From positions 1 to 57,281 of the forward strand of contig JBAZHV010000001.1 of assembly GCA_041652155.1 (NCBI GenBank): DNA of 57,281 bases, read 5' to 3'. The DNA comes from CAIMDX01 sp041652155 (GTDB lineage Bacteria; Patescibacteriota; Minisyncoccia; Minisyncoccales; JAQTVQ01). The notes beneath the pieces were generated by a model. It did not search any database and was not told the DNA's origin. It saw nothing but the letters and a program-made list of their open reading frames with translations. Below are positions 31,087 to 39,726 of this stretch, one piece after another (positions within the stretch are counted from its first letter, which is position 1; the number at the start of each line of letters is the position of its first letter). Both the position numbers and the translations under genes were made by a program.

Positions 31087-32433
31087 ATGAAACTCTCCGA
31101 ATTAAAAGGGAAAAAGGTGCTGATCCTGGGTTTTGGAAGGGAAGGCCGGGATACTTTGAAATTTCTCAAAAAAACATTCCCAAAAAACACCTTTGGGATA
31201 GCGGATAGAATAAAAACCGCTGTTTTTAACGAAAAATTTCTAAAACTGGGGGCGGATAAAAATTTGAACAGGCATTTGGGGGAGGAATATCTAAGTTCGG
31301 TTGCCGAGTATGAGATCATCGTAAAAACTCCGGGCATCCCATTGACCGCTATTAAACCGTTCCTTAAAAAAGGAACAAAGATCACCAGCCAAACCGAGCT
31401 ATTTTTAGATAATTGCCCTGGACGGGTGGTTGGCATAACCGGCACCAAAGGCAAAAGCACTACCAGCTCTTTGATCTATAAAGTTTTGAAAACCGGAGGT
31501 AAAAAAGCTTATCTGGCGGGCAATATCGGGATCCCGGCCCTTTCTTATCTGGCCAAAGCAAAAAAAGGGGATATTTATGTCTTTGAAATGTCCTGCCACC
31601 AGCTGGCTGAATTGAAAACAAGCCCGGATGTCGCGGTTTTTCTCAATCTTTATCCCGAACATCTCGATTACTACAAAAATTTTTCCGCTTACGCTAAAGC
31701 GAAGGCTAATATAACCCTCTGGCAAGATAAAAAAGACTGCCTGATCTATAATCCCGACGATAAAAAAGTGAGCAGATTCGCGGCGGCCAGCCTGGCTAAA
31801 AAAATAAAAATAGATACCGCTGGAGTCGAAAAAACGATAATTTTGGAAGACATTCCTTTGAAAGGGGATTTCAATCTTATAAATGTTTCCGCCGCCATCA
31901 AAACGGGGGAAATATTCGGCATACCTAGAACAAAAATAGCCCAAGCGATAAAAAAATTCAAAACGCTGGATCACCGCCTGGAAAAGATCGGCCCGTATAA
32001 AGGAATAACTTTCTACAACGATTCTCTTTCAACCATAGAGCAAAGCGCCATCGCCGCAATCGAAGCTTTGGGCAACAACGTAGAAACGATATTCCTTGGC
32101 GGTTTTGACAGGGGACTGACTTTTAAGCATCTCTCGAAAAAGATCCTGTCCAGCGGCAATATTAAAACTTTGATCCTTTTTCCGACAACAGGCCGGAAGA
32201 TATGGAAAGAAATAAAAAGACAAAGCAAAGGAAGAATCAAGACTCCTCAAGCTTTTTTCGCAGACAATATGTCCGATGCGGTAAAACTTGGATATGAACA
32301 TACCTCAAAAGGAAAGATATGTTTGATGTCCTGCGCCTCGACAAGTTTTGGAATGTTTAGGGATTATCAGGAAAGAGGGGAATTATTTAAAAAATATATT
32401 AAAGAATTCGGCGAAAATGAAAAAAATAATTGA
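31087..32433 (+). CDS. murD: UDP-MurNAc-L-Ala-glutamate ligase (MurD or MurD2)
   Basis: 448 residues from the ATG at 31087; the upstream ATG at 31015 lies in the terminator. The N-terminal Rossmann loop is LILGFGREGRDTL, the P-loop GITGTKGKSTTSSLIY, then NLYPEHLDYYKNFSAY and, near the end, SCASTSFGMFRDYQERG. The family adds Glu as the second stem residue. Next to murL it may be the L-Glu-specific variant (MurD2); that specificity cannot be read from the motifs. ftsW starts inside its last codons. Confidence 0.92.
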   Translation: MKLSELKGKKVLILGFGREGRDTLKFLKKTFPKNTFGIADRIKTAVFNEKFLKLGADKNLNRHLGEEYLSSVAEYEIIVKTPGIPLTAIKPFLKKGTKITSQTELFLDNCPGRVVGITGTKGKSTTSSLIYKVLKTGGKKAYLAGNIGIPALSYLAKAKKGDIYVFEMSCHQLAELKTSPDVAVFLNLYPEHLDYYKNFSAYAKAKANITLWQDKKDCLIYNPDDKKVSRFAAASLAKKIKIDTAGVEKTIILEDIPLKGDFNLINVSAAIKTGEIFGIPRTKIAQAIKKFKTLDHRLEKIGPYKGITFYNDSLSTIEQSAIAAIEALGNNVETIFLGGFDRGLTFKHLSKKILSSGNIKTLILFPTTGRKIWKEIKRQSKGRIKTPQAFFADNMSDAVKLGYEHTSKGKICLMSCASTSFGMFRDYQERGELFKKYIKEFGENEKNN

Positions 32434-33526
32434 AAGAAAAAAAATAGTTGAAATCAAACACCAGCCGGACTTTATTTTGCTGGGAACATTCGTTCTTCTG
32501 ATCTTGATCGGGATATTGGTCCTGGCGACCGCTTCGACCCCTTATTCCCTGCGAATGACCGACAGCCCGAATTATTTTTTGTTTAAACAACTGGCCGCGA
32601 TCTTTATAGGATCAATCTTGGGATTTATAGTTTACAAAATTCCTTTGGAAACGGTTAAAAAATACGGCAGCTGGGCTTTTTTCGGAGCTTTGGCCCTGAT
32701 GTTTTTGGTGTTTTTCCCCGTTTTCGGCAATGAGGTCAACGGCGCCACAAGGTGGATAAAAATAGGCGGTCTTTCCATATTGCAGCCCGCGGAACTGTTA
32801 AAAATAACCGCTATCATCTATTTAGCCAACTTGGTGAGCAAGCTTAATAAAAAGAAAAGTTTTTGGCCGTTCGCGGGGATAGTCGGGACGATCGCTTTAT
32901 CCTTATTACTGCAAAAAGATCTAAGCACCCTGATAATACTATGCTCCGCGGCCGGAGTGATCTACTTTTGCGGCAACGCTTCCTTGAAAAATATTTTTCT
33001 GCTTTTTGCGGCCGGAGTGATAGCCGTTGGCGCCTTCATTATGATCGAACCCTACCGCGTACAAAGGATACAAAACCTTTTTAATTCAAGCCGCGATTTG
33101 CTTGGAGCGGGATACCATCCGCAGCAAGCATTGATCTCGATAGGCTCGGGCCAAATGTTCGGTTCCGGTCTCGGACTAAGCGTGCAAAAGTTCGGTTTTT
33201 TGCCGGAATCCATAACCGATTCCATTTTTGCCATATTCGCGGAAGAAACAGGGTTTATAGGCTGTATCTTATTGATCGGTCTTTTTATGTTTTTTGCGTT
33301 CAGGGTGTTCTCTTTGGGCAAAAAAGTAAACGACGCGCCTTGCAAGCTGATCTCTTACGGAATCGGTTTTTGGATAATAGCTCAAACTCTGGTAAATATG
33401 GCTTCCATGACCGGGATGATCCCGGTCAGCGGCGTTCCGATGCCGTTCATAAGCTATGGAGGGTCGCATATAATATCAGAGTTTATTGCCGTGGGCGTAC
33501 TTTTAAATATATCTAAAAAAGCTTAG
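32417..33526 (+). CDS. ftsW: FtsW/RodA/SpoVE-family peptidoglycan polymerase
   Basis: 369 residues from the ATG at 32417 (overlapping murD by 17 bases), about ten membrane helices. Family landmarks are NEVNGATRWIKIGGLSILQPAELLK (SEDS loop), LIILCSAAGVIYF, GAGYHPQQALISIGSGQMFGSGLG and the C-terminal TGMIPVSGVPMPFISYGGSHI. SEDS proteins polymerise lipid II together with a class B PBP. The placement between murD and murG is that of FtsW in division clusters. Confidence 0.93.
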   Translation: MKKIIERKKIVEIKHQPDFILLGTFVLLILIGILVLATASTPYSLRMTDSPNYFLFKQLAAIFIGSILGFIVYKIPLETVKKYGSWAFFGALALMFLVFFPVFGNEVNGATRWIKIGGLSILQPAELLKITAIIYLANLVSKLNKKKSFWPFAGIVGTIALSLLLQKDLSTLIILCSAAGVIYFCGNASLKNIFLLFAAGVIAVGAFIMIEPYRVQRIQNLFNSSRDLLGAGYHPQQALISIGSGQMFGSGLGLSVQKFGFLPESITDSIFAIFAEETGFIGCILLIGLFMFFAFRVFSLGKKVNDAPCKLISYGIGFWIIAQTLVNMASMTGMIPVSGVPMPFISYGGSHIISEFIAVGVLLNISKKA

Positions 33527-33588
33527 AATATATTTATAACTTTATTAAATTAAAATTTCCCGCATTATAAATACGGGGACAGCCTATA

Positions 33589-33607
33589 GCGGAGCTCTTC
33601 GCTCCGC
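33589..33607. repeat. Small hairpin before murG
   Basis: GCGGAGC, TCTTC, GCTCCGC in the 98-base murG leader, with no T-run that would make it a clear terminator. Confidence 0.5.
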
Positions 33608-33624
33608 GATCAAAAAAGTTTGCT

Positions 33625-34749
33625 ATGCCGAAAATAATATTTACCGGCGGAGGAACCGGAGGACACGTTTTTCCGATCGTTGCCGTTGCCAGGGAGATCA
33701 AAAAAAATTTTCCTGACGAAAAAATAAAAATGTATTACGTCGGGGCCAAAGATGATTTTTCTTCGGTCTTTTTGCCGCAGGAAGGAATAAAAACGATTTT
33801 TGTCCTGAGCGGAAAAGCCAGAAGGTATTTGACCTTCGGATCTTTTTTCCAAAATATTTTTGATATATTCGTAAAGGTCCCCTTGGGATTTTTCCAGTCG
33901 TTCTTTTTTCTTTTCTTTCTGATGCCGGATGCGATATTCAGCAAGGGAGGGTACGGATCGGTGGGAACGGTGATCGCCGGATCAATTCTGGCGGTGCCTG
34001 TCGTCATGCACGAGTCAGACATAACCCCCGGGCTGGCCAATAAGATCTGCAGCAATTTTTCCTCTAAAATATTCGTCTCTTTTCCACCCAAAGAAACAGA
34101 GTATTTTCCTTTAAAAAAAATGATTTACTCCGGCAACCCCGTCAGAGAAGACTTGGCGCGGGGAAGCAGAGAGGAAGCTGCTGAAATTTTCGGCCTGCAT
34201 TCCGATAAACCGGTTATCTTGATCTTGGGCGGATCTCAAGGAAGCGAGAGAATAAATGAAACCGTTATGGCCATCCTTCCGAATATGATCGCCGATTTCG
34301 AGGTCGTACATCAATCGGGGGACAAAAACATCAAACAAATAAAAGAAGAGTCTGAAGCGTTTCTTACCCCTCAAGCCAAAGAATATTATCACCTTTATCC
34401 TTTTTTGGCCGAAACTCAATTGAAACACGCGTATGCCGCCGCCGATTTCATAGTCGCGCGAAGCGGAGCGGGATCGATCTTCGAAATCGCCGCAGCCGGC
34501 AAGCCGAGCCTTTTGGTACCGCTATCGGAATCGGCGCAGAATCATCAGCTGAAAAATGCTTACAACTTTGCGAGAGCAGGGGCATGTATCGTGCTGGAAG
34601 AGGGGAATATGACGCCGCATTTCTTTTTAGAAAAGATCAAAGACAGCTTTTTATCGGAACAAACGGAAACAATGGCTCAAAAAGCCAAAGAATTCGCCAG
34701 GCCGAACGCCGCTAATCAAATCTCAAATTTTCTGCTAGAATATCTCTAA
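33625..34749 (+). CDS. murG: UDP-GlcNAc:undecaprenyl-PP-MurNAc-pentapeptide GlcNAc transferase
   Basis: Makes lipid II from lipid I on the cytosolic face. 374 residues; donor/acceptor loop GGTGGHVFPIVAVA near the N-terminus, GGYGSVGTVIAGSI, second loop LILGGSQGSERIN, and ARSGAGSIFEIAAAGKPSLLVPL in the UDP-GlcNAc site. It follows ftsW after a 98-base spacer; gltX starts 1 base after its stop. Confidence 0.93.
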   Translation: MPKIIFTGGGTGGHVFPIVAVAREIKKNFPDEKIKMYYVGAKDDFSSVFLPQEGIKTIFVLSGKARRYLTFGSFFQNIFDIFVKVPLGFFQSFFFLFFLMPDAIFSKGGYGSVGTVIAGSILAVPVVMHESDITPGLANKICSNFSSKIFVSFPPKETEYFPLKKMIYSGNPVREDLARGSREEAAEIFGLHSDKPVILILGGSQGSERINETVMAILPNMIADFEVVHQSGDKNIKQIKEESEAFLTPQAKEYYHLYPFLAETQLKHAYAAADFIVARSGAGSIFEIAAAGKPSLLVPLSESAQNHQLKNAYNFARAGACIVLEEGNMTPHFFLEKIKDSFLSEQTETMAQKAKEFARPNAANQISNFLLEYL

Positions 34750-34750
34750 T

Positions 34751-36325
34751 ATGACAAGCGATAATACCAAGAAAATATCAGGCGTAAGAACAAGATTTGC
34801 GCCTTCGCCGACAGGACCGCTGAATCCGGGGGGAGTCCGGACAGCTCTTTTTGCTTATCTTTTTGCCAAAAAATACGGGGGCAGTTTGGTCTTAAGGATA
34901 GAAGACACCGACGTTGAAAGGTCTAAAAAAGAATGGGAACAGGATCTTTTTGAAAGCATGAAATGGATGGGTTTGTTATGGGACGAAGGACCGGACCCCG
35001 ATGATCCGTCAAAATACATAGGCCAATACGGACCATACCGCCAAAGCGAACGCAAAGATATCTACGCCGGATATCTGAAAAAACTTATCGACGAAAAGAA
35101 AGCCTATTATTGTTTCTGCTCGAAAGAAGAGCTGGAAGCATACAAACAATACGCCATGTCGCAAGGATTGCCGCCGGTCTATCCGGGCAAATGCCGGGAT
35201 ATGGATCAAGCAACGATCCAAAAATACCTCGATGAAAAAAGGCCGTTTTTGATCAGATTCAAAACCCCGAAAGGCCAAAAAATAATTTTCGATGATGCCG
35301 TGAGGGGAAAAGTGGAATTCGATTCGACCCTATTGGGAGACTTCTCTTTATCTAAAGGATTCGACAATCCACTGTATAATTTCGTTGTCGTGGTAGACGA
35401 TTACGAAATGAAGATCACCGATGTTGTCAGAGGAGAGGACCATATATCGAACACTCCAAAACAAATTTTACTGCAGGAAGCTTTAGGTTTCTCAAAAGTA
35501 AGGTATGCCCATCTGCCGCTGATCCTTAACGAAAAAAAGCAAAAGCTATCAAAAAGGGACAATGTCTTGCCTATTAGCGCCTATAAAAAAGACGGCTATT
35601 CTCCCGAGGCATTGAATAATTTTGTCGCATTACTTGGATGGAACCCGGGAACGGATGAAGAAATATTTTCTTTGGAACAATTGGCCAAAGAATTTTCCGT
35701 TGAAAAAATACAAAAAGGCGGAGCAGTATTCAACCCCCAAAAATTGGATTGGATCAATGGTTTTTACATCAGGCAAAGATCGTTAAAAGAATTGGCCGAT
35801 TTGTGCCTGCCATATCTGCAAGAAAAGGGGATGATCAAAAAAAATGAAAAGATGATACGTCCGGAGAACGAACTTTTGCCGGAAAATTCATATTCCGTGA
35901 TCGCCACAGGGGAGATCATCTCTCAAAGCCGATTGGAAGGAATGCTCGCGCTGTACAAAGAAAGGATCAAAAAGCTTTCCGAGATGGCTGATCTTGTTGA
36001 TTTCTTTTTCGCGGGGGAGTTGTCTTACCCCAAAGAAACTCTTAAATGGAAAAATATGGAAAGCGATCAGGAAGCGATCGATTCTCTCAACAAAGTTTAC
36101 AATTTACTGTCTTCTTTGGAAGAAAAAGACTTTACAAAAATAAAACTTGAACCGATACTCCTAAAAGAAGCAGAAACCATGCCAGACAGAGGATATATCC
36201 TTTGGCCGTTGCGCGTAGCTTTAACAGGCAAGATGAACTCAGCCGGTCCTATCGACATAACTGCCGCAATGGGAAAAGAGAAAACCCTGATCAGAATAAA
36301 AGAAGCCATAAATAAGTTTAAATAA
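34751..36325 (+). CDS. gltX: Glutamyl-tRNA synthetase
   Basis: Class I synthetase, 524 residues. The N-terminal motif reads RFAPSPTGPLNPGGVRTALF: the usual HIGG of the HIGH motif is NPGG (Asn25-Gly28), so the first His is replaced. The KMSKS motif is KLSKRD. RFKTPKGQ, DFSLSKGFDNPLYNF and VVDDYEMKITDVVRGEDHISNT are intact, so the enzyme is probably active. It is 1 base from murG and may be cotranscribed with the wall genes. Confidence 0.93.
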   Translation: MTSDNTKKISGVRTRFAPSPTGPLNPGGVRTALFAYLFAKKYGGSLVLRIEDTDVERSKKEWEQDLFESMKWMGLLWDEGPDPDDPSKYIGQYGPYRQSERKDIYAGYLKKLIDEKKAYYCFCSKEELEAYKQYAMSQGLPPVYPGKCRDMDQATIQKYLDEKRPFLIRFKTPKGQKIIFDDAVRGKVEFDSTLLGDFSLSKGFDNPLYNFVVVVDDYEMKITDVVRGEDHISNTPKQILLQEALGFSKVRYAHLPLILNEKKQKLSKRDNVLPISAYKKDGYSPEALNNFVALLGWNPGTDEEIFSLEQLAKEFSVEKIQKGGAVFNPQKLDWINGFYIRQRSLKELADLCLPYLQEKGMIKKNEKMIRPENELLPENSYSVIATGEIISQSRLEGMLALYKERIKKLSEMADLVDFFFAGELSYPKETLKWKNMESDQEAIDSLNKVYNLLSSLEEKDFTKIKLEPILLKEAETMPDRGYILWPLRVALTGKMNSAGPIDITAAMGKEKTLIRIKEAINKFK

Positions 36326-36378
36326 ATATTTTTATGCCCGTCCGATCAAGGCCGGAAATATCAATTTTTTCCAAAATT

Positions 36379-36666
36379 ATGACCCAAAAAATAATTATCT
36401 CTACTGCTATTTTTACCCTTGGATCGGCTTTATGTTTTGTGGCTTTTCCATCCGAGACCAGCGCGGCTCTCGCTGAAGTGCAACAGCAGATCGATGCTGT
36501 CGGGCAGACAGTAGACACCGTTGATCAACAAGCGCAAAGCGTAAAAGAAAAAGGATTGGTCCAAACTATCTGGGACAATACGATAGGCCAAACAATTTCG
36601 GCTATATGGCAGCAGATAACGGGGATATGGAGCCAAATAATGTCCATCTTCGGGGCGAAAGCTTAA
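36379..36666 (+). CDS. Small secreted helical protein 1
   Basis: 95 residues from the ATG at 36379; the longer frame from 36334 is not needed. A signal peptide (TQKIIISTAIFTLG...SETSAA) is followed by a Gln-rich helix with heptad-like spacing (LAEVQQQIDAVGQTVD). The C-terminus is amphipathic and Trp-rich (IWQQITGIWSQIMSIFG). It is paired with a similar gene 22 bases downstream. Unknown family; a membrane-active or surface-associated peptide is possible. Confidence 0.7.
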   Translation: MTQKIIISTAIFTLGSALCFVAFPSETSAALAEVQQQIDAVGQTVDTVDQQAQSVKEKGLVQTIWDNTIGQTISAIWQQITGIWSQIMSIFGAKA

Positions 36667-36688
36667 TAAAAATAAAGGAGAAAACAAT

Positions 36689-37075
36689 ATGTCTCCAAGA
36701 AAAAAATTCATCTTGATATTTATAAATATTCTTCTGATTTTTGCCTTTTTGATCGGATATAAACCTGCTCTGGCGGTGCAGACAGCGGGAGAGGGTGGAA
36801 TTGATCGGAGAACTGTAACAGCGGAGCAGGCATCGATTTTTGGAAGCGGAGGACTGGCAAGCAATGCCTGGCAATGGATAAAAGATGCTTGGAAGACAAC
36901 CTGCAAAATTCTAACAAGCATTTGGAACCAGATAATATCTCTTTTTAACTGGCAGAATATCAGCGCGGAAGGGCAAAGAGAGTTCGACAATTTTAAAAGA
37001 GATCTGCCCGGATTTCTTAAATGGATTTTTTCAGGAATAGGCGCGGCCGCTAAATGGGCTAGAGAACTATTCTAA
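36689..37075 (+). CDS. Small secreted helical protein 2
   Basis: 128 residues; good ribosome site (AAAGGAG). N-terminal signal peptide ending near PALAVQTAGEG, then a Gly-rich stretch, and helices rich in Trp (AWQWIKDAWKTTCK, IWNQIISLFNW, FLKWIFSGIG). The IWNQIISLF segment mirrors IWSQIMSIF of the preceding protein. The two are likely cotranscribed and related in function. Family unknown. Confidence 0.72.
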   Translation: MSPRKKFILIFINILLIFAFLIGYKPALAVQTAGEGGIDRRTVTAEQASIFGSGGLASNAWQWIKDAWKTTCKILTSIWNQIISLFNWQNISAEGQREFDNFKRDLPGFLKWIFSGIGAAAKWARELF

Positions 37076-37125
37076 AAAAAGCCGCCATCATCGGTGAAAA
37101 AAATACTATGACGGATAGAACATAA

Positions 37126-37308
37126 CGGATAAGAGACAAAGAAAACCTTGAACAAAAGGTTCAGGAGCGTACAAAGGAGTTGCAAGGCGCCTACGATAAC
37201 ATAAAGAGCCAGAAAAACGAGCTGGAGCGCTGGTATAATCTGACCATTGGCAGAGAGTTAAAAATGGCCGAGCTTAAAGACAAGATCAAATATCTCGAGC
37301 AAAAATAA
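37126..37308 (+). pseudogene. Relic of a kinase-less 7TM gene (C-terminal module only)
   Basis: The reading frame 37126-37308 encodes a coiled coil (NLEQKVQERTKELQGAYDNI) and the tag RWYNLTIGRELKMAELKDKI, ending in TAA. An in-frame stop lies at 37123 and there is no ATG, so this is the 3' end of a lost gene. At base level the tag is close to 25420-25509. I see no trace of the membrane part upstream. Confidence 0.75.
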
Positions 37309-37409
37309 ATTTAATAAAAAATAATTTTGAATAAAGGGGATGGAATATTTATAAATAATTATTATTTATAAATATTTTAAATATATTTCTGCAGAAGAGA
37401 ACCTGCGAA

Positions 37410-37547
37410 TCACAGGAGAACAAGGCATAGAGAAGGGCTTGACGCAGACGTTAGTCTTGCGATATCATAGTCTTAGTTAGTGAGTATAATGTCCCTAACA
37501 CTCGCTAAAGCCTAGAGAAAACCCAGTAAACGCCTGTAGCTGTTCCA
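37410..37547 (+). ncRNA. Candidate structured RNA or xerD leader
   Basis: GGCTT (37437-) pairs with AAGCC (near 37517) and encloses two hairpins: GCAGAC-GTTA-GTCTTGC, and a 9-bp helix TTAGTGAGT / ACTCGCTAA. Outer bases GGAGAACA / TGTTCC may add a closing helix. The rest of the gene-free 37309-37779 stretch is AT-rich with no ORF I would trust. No known family recognised. Confidence 0.35.
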
Positions 37548-37779
37548 TATATGTTTGAAAAGGGCCAAAAACCCCTCTCTCGGCGGCCGAACACTTCCCC
37601 GGCCATATTATACAAATTTTTACAATTAAATTATTTTTATTTTTCTCCGCACTATTTTCTTTTTTCTTGTATAAATTATAAAATCATATTCGAAAGAGGT
37701 TTTCCCTTCTATGAAACGCTAATGAAACTCGCTTGACTCCGCGGCCTCTAATCTAACCAATTTACTTCAAAATCATCAA

Positions 37780-38718
37780 ATGCTAGATCACCTCGAAGAT
37801 TTCCTTCTTCACATACAAACCAATAACTATTCGCCCGAAACGCTGTATAACTACGAGCGTGATTTAAGAACTTTCGAAAATTTCCTCGATAGCGATCTCA
37901 AAATGCCTTTCGAGCAGGTAAACAAAAAAAGTATCGAGCAATATAAGGCTTATTTGGTATCCAGAGACCGTAAAACATCGCTGAAAAAGGATCCTGTGAA
38001 GAATTTATCAGCCGGTTCCATAAACCGCACGCTGTCCAGCCTTAGAGGTTTTTTGAAGTATCTTATAAAAATGGATCACAAGGCGCCCGTAGCGCCCGAT
38101 GTGATAGAGATGCTCAAGACCGAAAAAAAACACGGCCGGGTCGGGGAATTCGACGAAATAGTAAAACTCATCGAGTCCCCTTTAACTTTGGAAAAAAATA
38201 AAAAGGTGGGCCTGCGCAACCGCGCGATGCTTGAAATGGTTTTCTCTACCGGTATGAGAATTTCGGAGCTGGTAAGCATAAAAACCGTCCAGATAGACAA
38301 AACCGGCCGCATATTCATCCGCGGCAAAGGACGCAAGGAAAGGTTCGTTTATTTGACCCCAAGAGCCCACAAATGGATCCAGACGTACATACAGGAGGCC
38401 CGAGGCGATGATCCGTCCCCTTATTTGTTCATTCCCGCCAAAGGCAGGAGTATCAATAAGAAAGATAAGAAAGTTTCCACCAACTACTTGCAGGAAAGGA
38501 TCAAGCGCTACCGCGAGCTTCTGGGCTTTAATATCCCGACGTCCTGCCACTCGATCAGGCACGCTTTTGCCACCTATTTGGCCGAAAATGGGGCCAATCC
38601 GGCAGCAATACAAATACTGCTCGGCCACGAGTCATTGGACACCACCACGCGCTACGTACACGCTTCAGACCGCTACGCCGAAAAGAGCCACCACGATTTC
38701 CACCCATTAAAAGACTAG
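37780..38718 (+). CDS. xerD: XerC/XerD-family tyrosine recombinase
   Basis: 312 residues. The N-terminal SAM-like DNA-binding domain (LEDFLLHIQTNNYSPETLYNYERDL) is followed by the catalytic domain with Arg in STGMRISELVSIK, HSIRHAFATYLAENG (HxxR), LGHESLDTTTRYVHAS (His and nucleophilic Tyr). Length fits chromosome-dimer resolvases that act at dif; in CPR a single Xer protein is common. Its 3' side carries small repeats, so a role in local rearrangement is also possible. Confidence 0.9.
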   Translation: MLDHLEDFLLHIQTNNYSPETLYNYERDLRTFENFLDSDLKMPFEQVNKKSIEQYKAYLVSRDRKTSLKKDPVKNLSAGSINRTLSSLRGFLKYLIKMDHKAPVAPDVIEMLKTEKKHGRVGEFDEIVKLIESPLTLEKNKKVGLRNRAMLEMVFSTGMRISELVSIKTVQIDKTGRIFIRGKGRKERFVYLTPRAHKWIQTYIQEARGDDPSPYLFIPAKGRSINKKDKKVSTNYLQERIKRYRELLGFNIPTSCHSIRHAFATYLAENGANPAAIQILLGHESLDTTTRYVHASDRYAEKSHHDFHPLKD

Positions 38719-38723
38719 GAGTC

Positions 38724-38768
38724 AGCTTGTAGTCTGTCTGTCGGCAGACAGGCTGGTAGCTTGTAGGA
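38724..38768. repeat. Palindrome flanked by AGCTTGTAG direct repeats
   Basis: AGCTTGTAG at 38724-38732 and 38758-38766 flank TCTGTCTGTCGGCAGACAGG, a variant of the dispersed palindrome. The word TAGCTTGTAGGA recurs inverted at 39727-39760. Confidence 0.55.
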
Positions 38769-38770
38769 TC

Positions 38771-38797
38771 AAAAAACTGGCTTTTGCCAGTTTTTTA
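38771..38797 (+). terminator. xerD terminator
   Basis: AAAAAACTGGC, loop TTTT, GCCAGTTTTTT. Confidence 0.9.
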
Positions 38798-38832
38798 ATT
38801 ATAATTTTCTGCAGAGATCTAATCTCTGCACA

Positions 38833-39090
38833 TTAACAAATAGACCCAGGAGGACAGCCTGGGTAGATCATTTTTAGAATAAAAACTATAAAGATGGCTA
38901 ACGATAAAAGCAAGACAGCAATCCAGGAACCGTTTAAAATAATTTTAAATATTTTCCTTCCTCTTGCTGATCCCCAACGACTAATAACGGTCTTGTTCAG
39001 CAATAAAAGAACTAAACTTAAAAGAAGAAAAGGAATTATTAAGAAAAAAGAATGAAAAAATTGTTCGATCTGTGCCTCTAATGTGATCAT
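38833..39090 (-). CDS. Two-span membrane protein
   Basis: 85 residues, two hydrophobic helices (about 13-33 and 56-74) joined by a basic loop (SRWGSARGRKIFK), ending in YPGCPPGSIC. It starts directly after the stop of the DUF84 gene and is probably cotranscribed with it. Family unknown. Confidence 0.65.
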   Translation of the reverse strand: MITLEAQIEQFFHSFFLIIPFLLLSLVLLLLNKTVISRWGSARGRKIFKIILNGSWIAVLLLSLAIFIVFILKMIYPGCPPGSIC

Positions 39091-39642
39091 CTATAATTTT
39101 TTTATTTTATTATCTTTATAAAAACCGTCTTCTGCGGCGATCTGTATCAGCGCATTTCTCAAAGATTCTTTGAGACTGGCGGCCCTTGTTATAACCCCTC
39201 CGGAATAGATGCCCCAAGTATCATTCGGCGTTTTTCCATACTCTTTTTCTATTATGGCCATTACGCTACTGTGTTCCATTTTTAATTTTTTCATCTGATC
39301 CAACACCAGGTCAGGGACTTTTAATCCGCTTGAATATCCAAAAAATTCCCTGCCTTCTTTGTCTATAACCGCGGCCCAAGCTTCTTCATAAGTATCGCCG
39401 TATCTTTCTACCAGCCCGCTTTCTAAACCTATATAAAAATCAGCTACTATCTGCGATTTTGAATTTAACGCTCTATTTCTAGCCCCATCGAATGTTTGCC
39501 TGCCGTAAGGGGTCTCCGGCATTCCGGAAAAAGCGGAATACCCTTCAACGATAGCTCTTCTGTCTTTGAACAGATCAAAAATGACCTCTTGAGCTGTTTT
39601 TATCTTTCTTTCGCTTATAGACCCAACAACAAGTTTTATCAT
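39091..39642 (-). CDS. Inosine/xanthosine triphosphatase (DUF84/YjjX family)
   Basis: House-cleaning NTPase that removes ITP/XTP. 183 residues; N-terminal VVGSISERKIKTAQEVI corresponds to the family's nucleotide-binding start (normally V.S.NP.K), then SGMPETPYGRQTFDGARNRAL, FYIGLESGL and the C-terminal GGVITRAASLKESLRNAL. The usual Asn-Pro of the first motif is Ser-Glu here. It is followed by a two-span membrane protein with no gap. Confidence 0.82.
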   Translation of the reverse strand: MIKLVVGSISERKIKTAQEVIFDLFKDRRAIVEGYSAFSGMPETPYGRQTFDGARNRALNSKSQIVADFYIGLESGLVERYGDTYEEAWAAVIDKEGREFFGYSSGLKVPDLVLDQMKKLKMEHSSVMAIIEKEYGKTPNDTWGIYSGGVITRAASLKESLRNALIQIAAEDGFYKDNKIKKL

Positions 39643-39726
39643 CCTCTCAATTATTTTATTAACTCTCTTTTTATCAGGTTCGGATTTTCTATGTTTTCTT
39701 TATCCCCAATACTTTTGCCTTCACCA

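Noticed and set aside
37483..37489. TATAAT word as a xerD promoter
   Set aside because: It sits in the loop of a hairpin and no -35 lies 16-18 bases upstream.
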